Shown piece by piece: positions 17,085 to 28,423 of a DNA stretch of 64,000 nt. The translations under genes and the position numbers were made by a program. The notes under the pieces were generated by a model, which was given only the letters and a program-made list of their open reading frames with translations, made no database searches and had not been told where the DNA came from. The stretch comes from Sphingomonas koreensis (lineage in GTDB: Bacteria; Pseudomonadota; Alphaproteobacteria; Sphingomonadales; Sphingomonadaceae), in NCBI GenBank assembly GCA_006438735.1, contig RCZF01000001.1:1488001-1552000 (forward strand). Direction: 5' to 3'. Position 1 is the first letter of the stretch; every line of letters begins with the position of its first letter.

Positions 17085-18785
17085 TTAGGGGGTTTGGTGA
17101 TGGGACGTGGTGACTTCGGCGACGAGGTCCTTGCGGCTCAATTTGCCGATCATCGTCTTGGGCAAGGCGGCGCGGACAACGACCTGATCGACACGCTCGT
17201 GCTTGCCGAGCTGCGGGTTGAGCCAGCCGCGCAGCGCTTCGCCGGTGGCGGCGGCGCCGGCTTCGAGCGTGACGTAAGCGCGCGGCTGCTCGCCGCGATA
17301 GGCGTCGGGCAGGCCGATCACCAAGGCCTCGCGCACCGCCGGGTGGTGATAGAGGACGGCCTCGATCTGGCTGGGAAAAACCTTGAACCCGCCGACCGCG
17401 ATCATGTCCTTCAGCCGATCGACAATGCGAATGAAGCCGTCGCCATCGATGGCGCCAACGTCGCCGGTGCGCAGCCAGCGCCGCCCATCGGTATCGGCGA
17501 CGAACACCTCGGCATCGGCGTCGGGCCGGTTCCAATAGCCCTGCATGATTTGCGGGCCGCTTGCGACGATCTCGCCGGGTTCGCCGTCCGGCGGCGGACG
17601 CGTCGCATCCTCCTTGTCGACCAGGCGGACGTGCGTGCCCGGGATCGGCTGGCCGATGCTGCCGGGCTTGCCCTCGGCCTCATAGGGGTTCGAGGAAATC
17701 ACCCCCGAGCTTTCCGACAGGCCATAGCCCTCGATCAGGGTCGCGCCGGTCGCCGCCGCGAATTTGGTCTTGAGCTCGGGCGGCAGCGGCGCGCCGCCGG
17801 AGATGCAGACGCGCAGATGCGCGAAATCGGTTCGGCCCAGCTTGGGATGATCGAGCAGCGCCTGATACATCGTCGGCACACCGGGCAGCGCGGTCGCGCG
17901 CGTGCGCCCGATCGCCGCGAGCACTTGCCCGGCATGGAAGCGCGGCAGCAGCACGATCGTCCCGCCGCTCACTACGGTGCGGTTGAGCACGCAGGTGTTG
18001 GCGAAGACGTGGAACAGCGGCAGCACGCCGATGATACGGTCTTCGGCGCCCGGTTGCGGATCGATCGCCGCGACCTGCCGCGCGTTGGCCGACAGATTCT
18101 GGTGGCTGAGCATCGCGCCCTTGGGCGTGCCGGTGGTGCCGCCGGTATATTGGATCAGCGCGATGTCGCGCATCGGATCGATCGTCGGCGCGGGACAGGC
18201 GCCGTCGTTGTCGATCAGCGCGGAGAAGGCGGTGATGCGCGGATCGTCAGGCCGCTTGGCGACTTCCTTGCCGCGGAACAGCCGATAGAACAGCGATTTC
18301 GCCGGCGGCAGCGCGCCGGCGACCGAGCCGACCACCAGCCGTTCGAGGCTGGAGCTGTCGAGCACCTGAAGCGCCGTCGGCAGCAGCGCGGTGGCGGACA
18401 GCGTGAACAGCAGCCGCGTGCCCGAATCCTCGACCTGATGCGCCAGCTCCGCCGCGGTATAGAGCGGCGAGAAATTGACCACCGTCGCGCCGAGCTTGAG
18501 CACGCCGTAATAGGCCGCGAGATAATGCGGGGCGTTGGGCAGGAATAGGCCGATCCGGTCGCCCGGCCCATAGCCGAGCGCGCGCAGGCCGCAGGCAACG
18601 CGGTTCGCGCCGTCCTGCGTTTCGGCATAGCTATAGTGGCGGCCAAGGAAATCGATCAGCGGCGCTTGAGGATGATCGGCGACCGCGCGGTCGAACAGAT
18701 CGACCATCGAAAGCGGGGGAAATTCAGTGTCCCAGCGGGTCGGGTGACGATAGGCGCTGCGCCAGACGGCTTCGGGATCGCTCAT
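17085..18785 (-). CDS. Long-chain fatty acid-CoA ligase (AMP-forming)
   Basis: The 566-residue protein belongs to the ANL superfamily and should activate fatty acids as acyl-adenylates and then acyl-CoA. The P-loop-like motif is YTGGTTGTPKGAMLSH (near residue 212). LIEGYGLSESSGVI is the A5 region, WLRTGDVGAIDGDGFIRIVDRLKDMI holds the adenylate-binding Asp and hinge, and PKTMIGKLSRKDL carries the catalytic Lys. ATG 18785 matches the family start. Substrate length is not readable from sequence. It is monocistronic by position, with 165 empty bases downstream. Confidence 0.9.
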   Translation of the reverse strand: MSDPEAVWRSAYRHPTRWDTEFPPLSMVDLFDRAVADHPQAPLIDFLGRHYSYAETQDGANRVACGLRALGYGPGDRIGLFLPNAPHYLAAYYGVLKLGATVVNFSPLYTAAELAHQVEDSGTRLLFTLSATALLPTALQVLDSSSLERLVVGSVAGALPPAKSLFYRLFRGKEVAKRPDDPRITAFSALIDNDGACPAPTIDPMRDIALIQYTGGTTGTPKGAMLSHQNLSANARQVAAIDPQPGAEDRIIGVLPLFHVFANTCVLNRTVVSGGTIVLLPRFHAGQVLAAIGRTRATALPGVPTMYQALLDHPKLGRTDFAHLRVCISGGAPLPPELKTKFAAATGATLIEGYGLSESSGVISSNPYEAEGKPGSIGQPIPGTHVRLVDKEDATRPPPDGEPGEIVASGPQIMQGYWNRPDADAEVFVADTDGRRWLRTGDVGAIDGDGFIRIVDRLKDMIAVGGFKVFPSQIEAVLYHHPAVREALVIGLPDAYRGEQPRAYVTLEAGAAATGEALRGWLNPQLGKHERVDQVVVRAALPKTMIGKLSRKDLVAEVTTSHHQTP

Positions 18786-18822
18786 TGACACAGGTGTAAG
18801 CAACGCGCCCGGGGGGCGCAAG

Positions 18823-19029
18823 TCAGCCGGCGTCGATCAGCCGGTGGCTGCTCCAGGTCCACAGGAACGAGACCGCCACGCCGCCGAGATCGACCGCCGC
18901 CTGCACGCGGTGCGGCGCGGGATCGGACTGGTCCTGCGTGAGGATACGGATCTCGGCAGAGGGATGGCGCGCGGCGAGCAGCAGGATCGCGAGCACTGCC
19001 ACCATCAAACCGATCTGCCTGTTGCGCAT
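18823..19029 (-). CDS. Small single-helix membrane or exported protein
   Basis: A 68-residue product starting MRNRQIGLMVAVLAILLLAA, a signal anchor or signal peptide, followed by a short polar region. A GAGGACGG sequence precedes ATG 19029. The sequence is conserved-looking but I recognise no family. It lies 37 bases upstream of the acyl-CoA ligase gene on the same strand and may share its transcript. Confidence 0.5.
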   Translation of the reverse strand: MRNRQIGLMVAVLAILLLAARHPSAEIRILTQDQSDPAPHRVQAAVDLGGVAVSFLWTWSSHRLIDAG

Positions 19030-19104
19030 CGTTGCCCGTCCTCCCGAGCCGCAATCATTACGCCAATGGTGGTTAACCGACAAGCGAATCCGGTTTTCGT
19101 GAAG

Positions 19105-19186
19105 GCCGCACCGGCCCGTTCCCCCACCCCGCCACCCACAGGATAATGTCATCGGGTGGCCGGGTGAGGGAGCGGGCCGGTGCGGC
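19105..19186. repeat. Long palindromic repeat, copy 2
   Basis: Outer arms GCCGCACCGGCCCG (19105-19118) and CGGGCCGGTGCGGC (19173-19186) are perfect inverted repeats of 14 bases, with inner CCCCCACCC / GGGTG arms. It matches copy 1 at 6738-6815 in arm sequence and spacing. It lies just after the stop of the diguanylate cyclase gene and would fold into a strong hairpin in its transcript. Confidence 0.75.
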
Positions 19187-19194
19187 GCCGAAAA

Positions 19195-20886
19195 TCACGC
19201 GGCGTAGGCGACCGAATAAGCGGCGCGGGCACGATCGCGGCCGTCGGCCTTGGCGTCGAACAGCGCGCGATCGGCGGTGCAATAGAGCAATTTCCAATGC
19301 GCTTCGCTGAGCAGCGGGCCGGTGCACAGCCCGATGCTGGCGGTGACGGTGAGATCGAACGGCATGCGTTCGGCGCGCAGCCGGGCGAGGATCGCGTCGG
19401 GCTCGAGCCCGGTCGCGGCCGGCGCCACGATAGCGAATTCCTCGCCGCCGATCCGCGCGACCAGCGCATCCGCCGGCGCGGCCATGCGCAATGCTCGGGC
19501 GAACAGCCGCAGCACTTCGTCGCCGCCGTCATGGCCGAGCGTATCGTTGACGCGTTTGAAATGATCGATGTCGGCGATCAGCAGCGTTTGCTCGCCGGTG
19601 CGGCCGATCGCCTCACGCAGGAACGCGCGGCGGTTGAGCAGCCCGGTCAGCGGATCGGTGTCGGCGAGCAGCCGGGCGGCGGCTTCCTGGATGCGCGCAT
19701 CGTCACGATCGCGGCTGAGCAGATGAATGCGATACGCGATCGCCAGCGACGAGACGATCGTCTCCATCGTCATCGAGACGATCGTCGAATTGTCGAGCCA
19801 GAAGCTCCACGGAATGGCGTGAAAGGTGTTGGCGATGCGCACGCAGGCCAGCGCGATCGGCGCCGCCCAGCCGATCGCGAACAGCCACAGGAAATTGCTG
19901 CGCAGCCGCCACGCGCGCCACAGAATCGGTACGACGATCGCGATCAGGCCGAGGAAGGTGACGGCATAGAGCCGATCGATCAGCCAGATCTCCATCGGCG
20001 CGAACAGCGCGAACAGCACCGCCGGCGTCAGCACCGCGATCATCGCGATGCGGCTTGCCGGTCGCAGCCAGCCGAAAAAGATCCGATCCTCGAAAAAGGC
20101 GCGCGCGAAGGCGACCGCCGACGCGGCGGAGATCGCCAGCAGCAGATAATTGATCCGCAGACGATCGTTGTTGTCCATGCCGGGAACGATCCAGGCGAGC
20201 GCGCCGGACGAGAATATGGCATAAAGCAGCAGCGCGCCGATCATCACACAATAGGGCGGCTGGAATCGGTAGTTGAGCGCGCCCCATAGCGCGAGATTGT
20301 ACATCAGCAGCGCGAGGCACAGCCCGACAAAGCCGGCATAGAGCGCGCCGAGCTTTAGGTTCGATTGGCCGGCTTCGTACGAGTCGGAAATGCGCGCGCC
20401 GAGCAGAACGCCGCGCAGATTGGCGGATCCCTCGACGTGCCACAGCAGCCGCACCAGCGGGACGGTGGAGGGCGGCGTTTGATGCTGGACGATCGCGCCG
20501 AGCTGGATGTGGCGGGAAAGCGCGCGGCTGTCATCGACGAAGCGGTAGATGCGGCCATCGGCGTAGAGCGCGTAAAGCGTCGTCTTTTGCTGCCACAGGC
20601 TGGCGGTGCGGATTTCGTGCGGCGAGCGCGTATCGATCCGCGAAAACGGCATCGAGCGGATCCAGAAATCGCCGCTGCCGAAATCGGTCTGCGGCGTCGC
20701 GCAATCGAAGCCGCCGGGCTGGCGCAGCAGTTTTTGTGGCGTCATGCCCGGCACCGCGCGGGCGATGCAGGTGGGTATCGGTTGGCCGACATCGCCGACA
20801 GCCGCGCAAGCCGGCTGCGCGCTCATCATCAAGATGAGCGCCGCCAACGCGCGTAACGCCCAATGTCCGATCGATTCCCCCGCCAT
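19195..20886 (-). CDS. Membrane-bound diguanylate cyclase (7TM sensor plus GGDEF)
   Basis: A 563-residue protein. It has a signal peptide, an extracytoplasmic region of about 150 residues (7TMR-DISM extracellular type), seven predicted transmembrane helices from about residue 180 to 385, and a C-terminal GGDEF domain. The domain carries DPLTGLLNRRAFL, IADIDHFKRVNDTLGHDGGDEVL and the active-site variant RIGGEEFAIV, which is catalytically competent in other enzymes. I see no RxxD inhibitory site at the usual place. It would make cyclic di-GMP in response to a periplasmic ligand. It appears monocistronic and is followed by palindromic repeat copy 2. Confidence 0.88.
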   Translation of the reverse strand: MAGESIGHWALRALAALILMMSAQPACAAVGDVGQPIPTCIARAVPGMTPQKLLRQPGGFDCATPQTDFGSGDFWIRSMPFSRIDTRSPHEIRTASLWQQKTTLYALYADGRIYRFVDDSRALSRHIQLGAIVQHQTPPSTVPLVRLLWHVEGSANLRGVLLGARISDSYEAGQSNLKLGALYAGFVGLCLALLMYNLALWGALNYRFQPPYCVMIGALLLYAIFSSGALAWIVPGMDNNDRLRINYLLLAISAASAVAFARAFFEDRIFFGWLRPASRIAMIAVLTPAVLFALFAPMEIWLIDRLYAVTFLGLIAIVVPILWRAWRLRSNFLWLFAIGWAAPIALACVRIANTFHAIPWSFWLDNSTIVSMTMETIVSSLAIAYRIHLLSRDRDDARIQEAAARLLADTDPLTGLLNRRAFLREAIGRTGEQTLLIADIDHFKRVNDTLGHDGGDEVLRLFARALRMAAPADALVARIGGEEFAIVAPAATGLEPDAILARLRAERMPFDLTVTASIGLCTGPLLSEAHWKLLYCTADRALFDAKADGRDRARAAYSVAYAA

Positions 20887-20968
20887 GCGCTCGTGCTAAA
20901 CGAGGAGAGCAAACAGACGGTAAATGCCGCGCGATTTGTTTTGATAGCGAAACGGTAAGTCGGCGCGT

Positions 20969-21253
20969 TCAGGCGGCGTCATCGCCGGACCGAGCGCCGT
21001 GGCGGACGCCGGTGATGATCACCGTCTCCCCGTCGACGTTGTAGCGAATCAGATAGGGATAGATCAGCTCAATCTGCCGCAAGCCATCGCCGATCGGCCG
21101 GCCGCGGTGGGGAAATTCGGACAAGCTGTCACCGGCATCCAGAATGCGCTGGGCAAGCCGGCGACCGGCGATAGGATTGAACGGATCAATATAGTCGATG
21201 ATGGCGTCGATATGGGCAAGCGCGGCGTCGGTCCAAACAACCCGAGCTACTAT
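20969..21253 (-). CDS. RelE/ParE-family toxin
   Basis: The readable toxin (about 94 residues) contains VVWTDAALAHIDAIIDYI, AGRRLAQRILDAGDSLSEFPHRGRP, LIYPYLIRYNVDGETVII and GVRHGAR, the usual ParE/RelE fold elements. ParE toxins inhibit gyrase and RelE toxins cut ribosome-bound mRNA; the target is not certain here. No ATG or GTG starts the domain. The frame passes an ATA at 21253 that overlaps the antitoxin stop (ATAG), and the only standard-type start further up is a CTG at 21307 inside the antitoxin gene. Translation probably depends on coupling to the antitoxin. The start is therefore uncertain. Confidence 0.75.
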   Translation of the reverse strand: MVARVVWTDAALAHIDAIIDYIDPFNPIAGRRLAQRILDAGDSLSEFPHRGRPIGDGLRQIELIYPYLIRYNVDGETVIITGVRHGARSGDDAA

Positions 21254-21426
21254 TCGCCGATGTTTGGCCGAGGACGGCGCGTCCCATTGATATAGTCGGT
21301 CAGCCACGTCTTGACTGCTTCGTGGCTGATCAGCCGACGTTCGCGGATGTCGTCGAGCGCGCGAGCGTCGGCGGCCGCTTCGGCGGCCTCATCGACCTGA
21401 TCGAATATCGAAGGCTCGGGCTTCAT
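21250..21426 (-). CDS. Antitoxin of the ParE-type pair
   Basis: A 58-residue acidic protein, MKPEPSIFDQVDEAAEAAAD then ARALDDIRERRLISHEAVKTWL, ending RPRPNIGE. It lies directly upstream of, and overlaps, the toxin gene, as expected for an antitoxin. The C-terminal helix would cover the toxin. The start region carries the palindrome CTTCATGAAG at 21421-21430 and an adjacent ATGAA-GCT-TTCAT repeat (21425-21437). These could be the operator for autoregulation. Confidence 0.7.
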   Translation of the reverse strand: MKPEPSIFDQVDEAAEAAADARALDDIRERRLISHEAVKTWLTDYINGTRRPRPNIGE

Positions 21427-21497
21427 GAAGCTTTCATATCATCGCCAGGCCCGTAGCAACAGGCGGGACCGGCGTTTTGGCTCCGATCCCGACCCGA

Positions 21498-23816
<2,319 letters not shown>

Positions 23817-23952
23817 TACGGTTTCACTCCATGCGGGCCGCAGAAACGCGCGGCCCTTTGCCCTAATGTCGGGTGTCGGGCCGCTCGCATCAAGCGCTGG
23901 CCGGTGGCGCCGCCGTGTCGGGCTGAGCCCGGCGCGAGGGCGCGGTTCGCGC

Positions 23953-24150
23953 TCATCGTTTGAATAACTGATCAGCGCTTGCGCGATGGTTAACGGCGCG
24001 ATCCTTGTGCCGCCTGACACGCGCTATTTCGGCCTCGAGATCGGCGACGCGCTGGTCGAGCTCCTTGACCGACAGTGGATCGAGATCCTGCCGGGCGAGC
24101 AGCGCGACCGGATCATCGGCCGCGCGCGGGAGATTCTCGTCGGAATCCAT
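23953..24150 (-). CDS. DUF1192 protein
   Basis: A 65-residue acidic N-terminus plus coiled-coil protein. DDPVALLARQDLDPLSVKEL is followed by DQRVADLEAEIARVRRHKDRA and the conserved ending NHRASADQLFKR. This is DUF1192, a small alphaproteobacterial family of unknown function that often lies next to the quinone oxidoreductase gene, as here. It is divergent from that gene, with 67 bases between starts. Confidence 0.88.
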   Translation of the reverse strand: MDSDENLPRAADDPVALLARQDLDPLSVKELDQRVADLEAEIARVRRHKDRAVNHRASADQLFKR

Positions 24151-24217
24151 GCGCGAGAACGTTGACCGCGCGGCGGCTGATGTCAATAAGGCGCGGGTCA
24201 CGGGGGGACATCCAACA

Positions 24218-25219
24218 ATGCGCGCGTATCCCGATACGATGAAGGCGATCGATCCCGAAGCAGCGGGCGGTCCGGAAGTGCTGGTGATCGTCGACCGGCC
24301 GGTGCCGCAGCCCGGCCCGGGCGAAGTGCTGATCAAGGTCGCCGCGGCCGGGGTCAACCGGCCCGATGTGCTGCAACGCAAGGGCGGCTACCCGCCGCCG
24401 CCGGGTGCTCCCTCGTTTCCGGGGCTCGAGGTGGCGGGCGCCGTGGTCGAACTCGGCGAGGGTGTCGACAGCCTCGTCGAAGGGCAGGCGGTGTGCGCCT
24501 TGCTCGCCGGCGGCGGCTATGCCGAATACGCCGTCGCGCCGGCCGGGCAATGCCTCGGCGTGCCCGATGCGCTGACCATGATCGAGGCGGCGGCGATGCC
24601 CGAGACCTTGTTCACGGTGTGGACCAACCTGTTCGAGCGCGCTTATGCGGTGGAGGGCGATACCGTGCTCGTCCACGGCGGCACGTCGGGCATCGGCACG
24701 ATGGCGATCAAGCTCGCCAATCTGTTCGGGCTGACGATCATCGTGACGGCGGGGTCCGACGACAAATGCGCGAAGGCCCGGGCGATCGGCGCCGATCATG
24801 CGATCAATTACAAGACGCAGGATTTCGTTGCGCGGGTGAAGGAGATCACCGGCGGCAAGGGCGTCGCCGCGGTGATGGACATGGTCGGCGGCGATTATGT
24901 CGCGCGCAACCTGCAATGCCTAGGCGACGACGGCCGCCACGTCTCGATCGCGGTGCAGCGCGGTGCCGACGCGACGATCCCGGTGTTCGAGATAATGCGC
25001 CGGCGGCTGACGCTGACCGGATCGACGCTGCGCCCGCGCGATACGAGCTTCAAGAGCCTGGTGGCGGACGAGCTCGCCGGGATCGTCTGGCCGCATGTCG
25101 AGGCGGGGCGCCTGAAGCCCGAGATCGACGCGACCTTCCCGCTGGCGCAAGCGGCGGACGCACACCGCCGGATGGAAGCGGGCGACCATGTCGGGAAGAT
25201 CGTGCTGACGATGGGGTGA
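24218..25219 (+). CDS. NAD(P)H-quinone oxidoreductase, zinc-free alcohol dehydrogenase type
   Basis: This 333-residue medium-chain reductase follows the quinone oxidoreductase (PIG3/Qor) pattern. It contains GVNRPDVLQRKGGYPPPPGA, a GroES-like N-terminal half, the cofactor motif VHGGTSGIGTMAIKLANLFG (near residue 145), and VMDMVGGDYVARNLQCLG. The zinc-ligand Cys and His residues of alcohol dehydrogenases are missing, as expected. It would reduce quinones with NAD(P)H in the cytoplasm. ATG 24218 has GGGGGGACAT upstream; ATG 24239 is the alternative. The probable inversion breakpoint lies 46 bases after its stop. Confidence 0.9.
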   Translation: MRAYPDTMKAIDPEAAGGPEVLVIVDRPVPQPGPGEVLIKVAAAGVNRPDVLQRKGGYPPPPGAPSFPGLEVAGAVVELGEGVDSLVEGQAVCALLAGGGYAEYAVAPAGQCLGVPDALTMIEAAAMPETLFTVWTNLFERAYAVEGDTVLVHGGTSGIGTMAIKLANLFGLTIIVTAGSDDKCAKARAIGADHAINYKTQDFVARVKEITGGKGVAAVMDMVGGDYVARNLQCLGDDGRHVSIAVQRGADATIPVFEIMRRRLTLTGSTLRPRDTSFKSLVADELAGIVWPHVEAGRLKPEIDATFPLAQAADAHRRMEAGDHVGKIVLTMG

Positions 25220-25265
25220 GGCATCGTTTTCAACGCGATGTGTGGTGTTCGACGGCACCCTAAGG

Positions 25266-25850
25266 AGCGCGGTTCTTCGCTACCGCGTCCCGCAGGCCTG
25301 TGGCACGCCGATTGCCATTGCCAGCGACAGCCCATGCCGTTCCTGCCGTTGCAAGACGCCGAGCGGGCGATGCGGCTGCTGCGTCAGCGCGCCGGGACCC
25401 TCGGCGTCGATCCGCACAAGATCGGCGTGATCGGCTTTTCGGCCGGCGGGCATCTGGTGACGGCGATCAGCAACGCGACCGGACGCAGCTACGCGCCCGT
25501 CGATGCCGCCGATCGGCTGAGCGCGCGGCCCGATTTCGCGATGCCGATCTATCCCGGCCATTTGTGGTCGGGCGACGGCGGGCCCGGCGAGAACGCCGTC
25601 AAGCTGTTCGGCTTCGATCCCGTCCGCGCCGACGGCCCACCCGCGTTCATCGTCCAGGCCGAAGACGATCCAGTCGATGACGTGCGCAATTCGATCAGCT
25701 ATTTCCTCGCGCTCCGGGAGAAGAAGGTGCCGGCCGAGATGCACCTCTATGCGCACGGCGGCCACGCCTTCGGCCTGCCCGACCGATCGGCCGATCACCC
25801 AATGGCCCACGCTCGCCGAAACATGGCTGCACACCATCGGCATGCTCTGA
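25266..25850 (+). pseudogene. Alpha/beta hydrolase, C-terminal half (broken gene)
   Basis: The plus strand resumes hydrolase similarity at SAVLRYRVPQ (25266), exactly where the fragment at 4379-4723 stops. It continues with FLPLQDAERAMRLLRQRAG, GVIGFSAGGHLVTAIS (nucleophile), VQAEDDPVDDV and YAHGGHAFGL. It is very similar to the C-terminal half of the intact gene at 4739-5737. Two frameshifts are visible: one between YRVPQ and PFLPLQ, and one (two bases missing) after HAFGL. Past the second, the frame PTDRPITQWPTLAETWLHTI restores the family ending before TGA 25848-25850. There is no start codon or ribosome site for it. A pseudogene. Confidence 0.82.
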
Positions 25851-25925
25851 AGCGCCGTTGCGCCGATCGCGGCGTGACCCCATAGTTTCCCGGGCGGCGC
25901 TGCGGCGCCTTGGAGGGGGAAAACG

Positions 25926-26384
25926 ATGCTCGTCGTCACCATGATTGCGCTGTGGCTGACCCTGCTGGCCGCGCCGGAAACGCCGATCGCCAAGGCGCTG
26001 CGCCGCGCGCTGATCGATTATCCCGCCGCGCGGATCACCGCCACCCATGTCCGCGCCGCGATCGCCTTGACGGTGGCGCTGCTGCTCGGGCTCGGCCTGG
26101 ATTGGCTGATCGGCGGCGACTTCGGTCGGGTCATCGCCTTCGCCAGCCCCGATGCACTGGCCTGGCTCGCCTCGTTCGAGGTGAGCGCCTATCTCGATAT
26201 CGCCGCCGCAGCGGTTGTGGCCGCCTCTACGGTGCGGCTCAGATCGGTCGCCGGCGCGGTCGTCGCGCTACGGCGTCGTCTGCCGCGCGGGGCCCGGCGG
26301 CGCGCCCCGCGCACCCGCGCCGATCGCCCCGCCGCCCGCAACGACAATGACGCGGATCGACCGGCGCCGGCGCGCGCCGCCTAA
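25926..26384 (+). CDS. Small two-helix membrane protein of unknown function
   Basis: The 152-residue product starts at ATG 25926 behind GGAGGGGGAAA. Hydrophobic segments are at residues 1-16 (MLVVTMIALWLTLLAA), 45-65 (AIALTVALLLGLGLDWLIGG) and 90-105. The C-terminus is very basic (LRRRLPRGARRRAPRTRADR). No family was recognised. It is convergent with the S9 peptidase gene with two bases between stops. Confidence 0.55.
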   Translation: MLVVTMIALWLTLLAAPETPIAKALRRALIDYPAARITATHVRAAIALTVALLLGLGLDWLIGGDFGRVIAFASPDALAWLASFEVSAYLDIAAAAVVAASTVRLRSVAGAVVALRRRLPRGARRRAPRTRADRPAARNDNDADRPAPARAA

Positions 26385-26386
26385 TA

Positions 26387-28282
26387 TCACCGCTTGGCCA
26401 GATATTTATCGAACCAGGCGATCGTCCGCTTCTGCGCGTCGTCGCGGTGCTCGGGGTCCCGGATGCCGTGGCCTTCGCCGGGGTAGATCACCAGGCTCAC
26501 CGGCACGCCCTGATCCTTCAGCGCATGCCACCATTCGATCGATTGCGTCGGCGGCACCTCGATGTCGCGCTCGCCGACGTAAATGAAGGTCGGGGTGTGC
26601 GCCTGCTTGGCGAAATTGACCGCCGACACCGCATTATAAGCGGCGGGATCGTCATACATCGTCTTGCCGAAATAGGGCAGCATCCACTGATCGATGCCGT
26701 TGGTGCCATAATAGCTGATCCAGTCGCTCAAGCCGGCATCGGCGACCAGCGCCTTGAAGCGATTGGTCTGGGTGTTGGCCCACATCGCCATGAAGCCGCC
26801 GTAGCTACCGCCCATCAGCCCCAGCCGCGCATCGTCGATCGGCGCGACCTTTTCGACCGCGTCGACGCCGGCGAGGATGTCCTTCAGATCGCCGCCGCCG
26901 AAATCGCGCTTGTTCGCGCTGACGAAGGCCTCGCCCTGGCCATAGCTGCCGCGCGGATTGGGCAGGAACAACGCATAGCCCGCGCCGAGCAGATCGACAT
27001 AGCTGCCGCTGCTGGCGAAGAACGGCGTGCTCGCCGCCGCCGGGCCGCCGTGGACGACGGTGATCATCGGCATCTTGCCCTTGGGCGCCTGGCGCGGCGT
27101 CAGCAGCCAGCCTTGCACATTGCGCCCGTCGCTCTGCCAGGTCACGCTCTGCGCCTTCACCGCCGGCGCGACGCCGTCGTTTTCATGCGTGATCGCGCGC
27201 GGCGCGGTGACGGCGCCGGCATAGATCGCCGGCGCATGTTCGAAATCCTGCACCACCGCCGCCATCTGGCGGCCATCGGCGCTGAGCGCGATACGGCCGT
27301 CGCCCGCCGACACGGTTGCCGCGCGCTGCCACAGTGTCGTCTGGTGCCCATCGGCGATCCGCGTCACCTGCGCCTGATCGCCGGCCAGCGCGGTCGTCAC
27401 GATGCCGCCCGGCAGCCAGAACAGCGACGTGTTGGTGCTGGTCGATCCCGCCGTCAGGTCGGTCGGCGTGCCGCCGGCGAACGGCACGGTGTAGATATCA
27501 CCGCCGACCGAGCCGAAATCGCTCATCAGCCCGCCGATATAGGCGACGCTCTTGCCGTCGGGCGACACCCGCGGGAAATTGATCTGCGTCGCCGGCTTGG
27601 CGATCGATCGGACCGCGCCGCTGCGCGCATCGACCGCGTCGAGCGTCGCCACCCACCAATTGTCGTCGCCATTGCCCAGCGCGGAGGTGACGACGAAGCT
27701 GCGCCCGTCGGGCGCCCAATCATATTCGTAGATATAGCGCCCGGCCGGCGACACCGGCTTCACCGCGTCGGCAGTCACCGTGCCGCCTGCGTCGAACACC
27801 GCGATCCGCCGCTCGTCGCTATGCTCGCCGATCTCGCCGACCTGGCGGACGCCGGGCTGCGTCGCGCCGGCCTCCTTAGCCGCGCCGAGCGTGACGAGCA
27901 GCGCGATGCGCTTGCCGTCGGGCGAGAAGCGCGGCGCCGACGCGATGCCCTTGATCGTCGCCACCGTGTGCGGATCGCCGCCGTCGCTCGTCTCGAGCAG
28001 CACCGCGCCCGATGTCTTGTCGCGCGCGAGGAACGCGATCGCGCCGGTGCGGCCGAACGTCAGGTCGGAATAATCGCAGCTCTTGCACGGATCGATCGTC
28101 GCCAGCACGCGGCCGTCGCTCGCCGATCGCGTGACGATCGCGTCATGCCCGTCCGCGCCTTCCTCCACCGCGGCGACGCGGCTGCCATCGGCCGATAGCG
28201 CGACATCGCCATAGGAATGCGCCGCGGCCGCCAGGGCCGGCGAGGAAACGGTCAGCAGGGCGGCGGCGAGGATCAGGCGCAT
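26387..28282 (-). CDS. S9 family peptidase (prolyl oligopeptidase type)
   Basis: A 631-residue secreted enzyme. After a signal peptide (MRLILAAALLTVSSPALA) comes a WD40/TolB-like propeller (residues 25-380) with repeated SADGRQ/SPDGK strands. The alpha/beta hydrolase domain follows, with VHGGPAA (oxyanion), GLMGGSYGGFMAMWA (nucleophilic Ser), YVGERDIEVPP (acid) and YPGEGHGI (His). It should cleave short peptides in the periplasm, with acyl-aminoacyl- or dipeptidyl-peptidase activity as options. ATG 28282 was picked because of the signal peptide; the longer frame upstream is not coding-like. The lipoprotein gene's terminator lies immediately upstream. Confidence 0.9.
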   Translation of the reverse strand: MRLILAAALLTVSSPALAAAAHSYGDVALSADGSRVAAVEEGADGHDAIVTRSASDGRVLATIDPCKSCDYSDLTFGRTGAIAFLARDKTSGAVLLETSDGGDPHTVATIKGIASAPRFSPDGKRIALLVTLGAAKEAGATQPGVRQVGEIGEHSDERRIAVFDAGGTVTADAVKPVSPAGRYIYEYDWAPDGRSFVVTSALGNGDDNWWVATLDAVDARSGAVRSIAKPATQINFPRVSPDGKSVAYIGGLMSDFGSVGGDIYTVPFAGGTPTDLTAGSTSTNTSLFWLPGGIVTTALAGDQAQVTRIADGHQTTLWQRAATVSAGDGRIALSADGRQMAAVVQDFEHAPAIYAGAVTAPRAITHENDGVAPAVKAQSVTWQSDGRNVQGWLLTPRQAPKGKMPMITVVHGGPAAASTPFFASSGSYVDLLGAGYALFLPNPRGSYGQGEAFVSANKRDFGGGDLKDILAGVDAVEKVAPIDDARLGLMGGSYGGFMAMWANTQTNRFKALVADAGLSDWISYYGTNGIDQWMLPYFGKTMYDDPAAYNAVSAVNFAKQAHTPTFIYVGERDIEVPPTQSIEWWHALKDQGVPVSLVIYPGEGHGIRDPEHRDDAQKRTIAWFDKYLAKR

Positions 28283-28355
28283 CGGCGAAAAGCTCCGGCA
28301 AAAGACGTGATCCCCGCCGCATAGCATAGCGTGCTCGCGCGGCAATCGTGCGCAC

Positions 28356-28391
28356 GCAAAAACGGGCTCCGCCGATACGGCGGAGCCCGTT
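28356..28391 (-). terminator. Strong intrinsic terminator after the Gln/Ala-rich lipoprotein gene
   Basis: A perfect 13-bp stem (AACGGGCTCCGCC with GGCGGAGCCCGTT, 28361-28391) has a five-base loop. On the minus strand it is followed by TTTTTGCG. It lies 33 bases after the lipoprotein stop codon. Confidence 0.85.
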
Positions 28392-28423
28392 GCGGCCCGA
28401 ACGCCCGTCACCGGGCGTCATCG

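Noticed and set aside
26447..28198. A 583-codon plus-strand frame opposite the S9 peptidase gene
   Set aside because: The peptidase frame has a signal peptide and a full catalytic triad; the opposite frame shows only composition bias.
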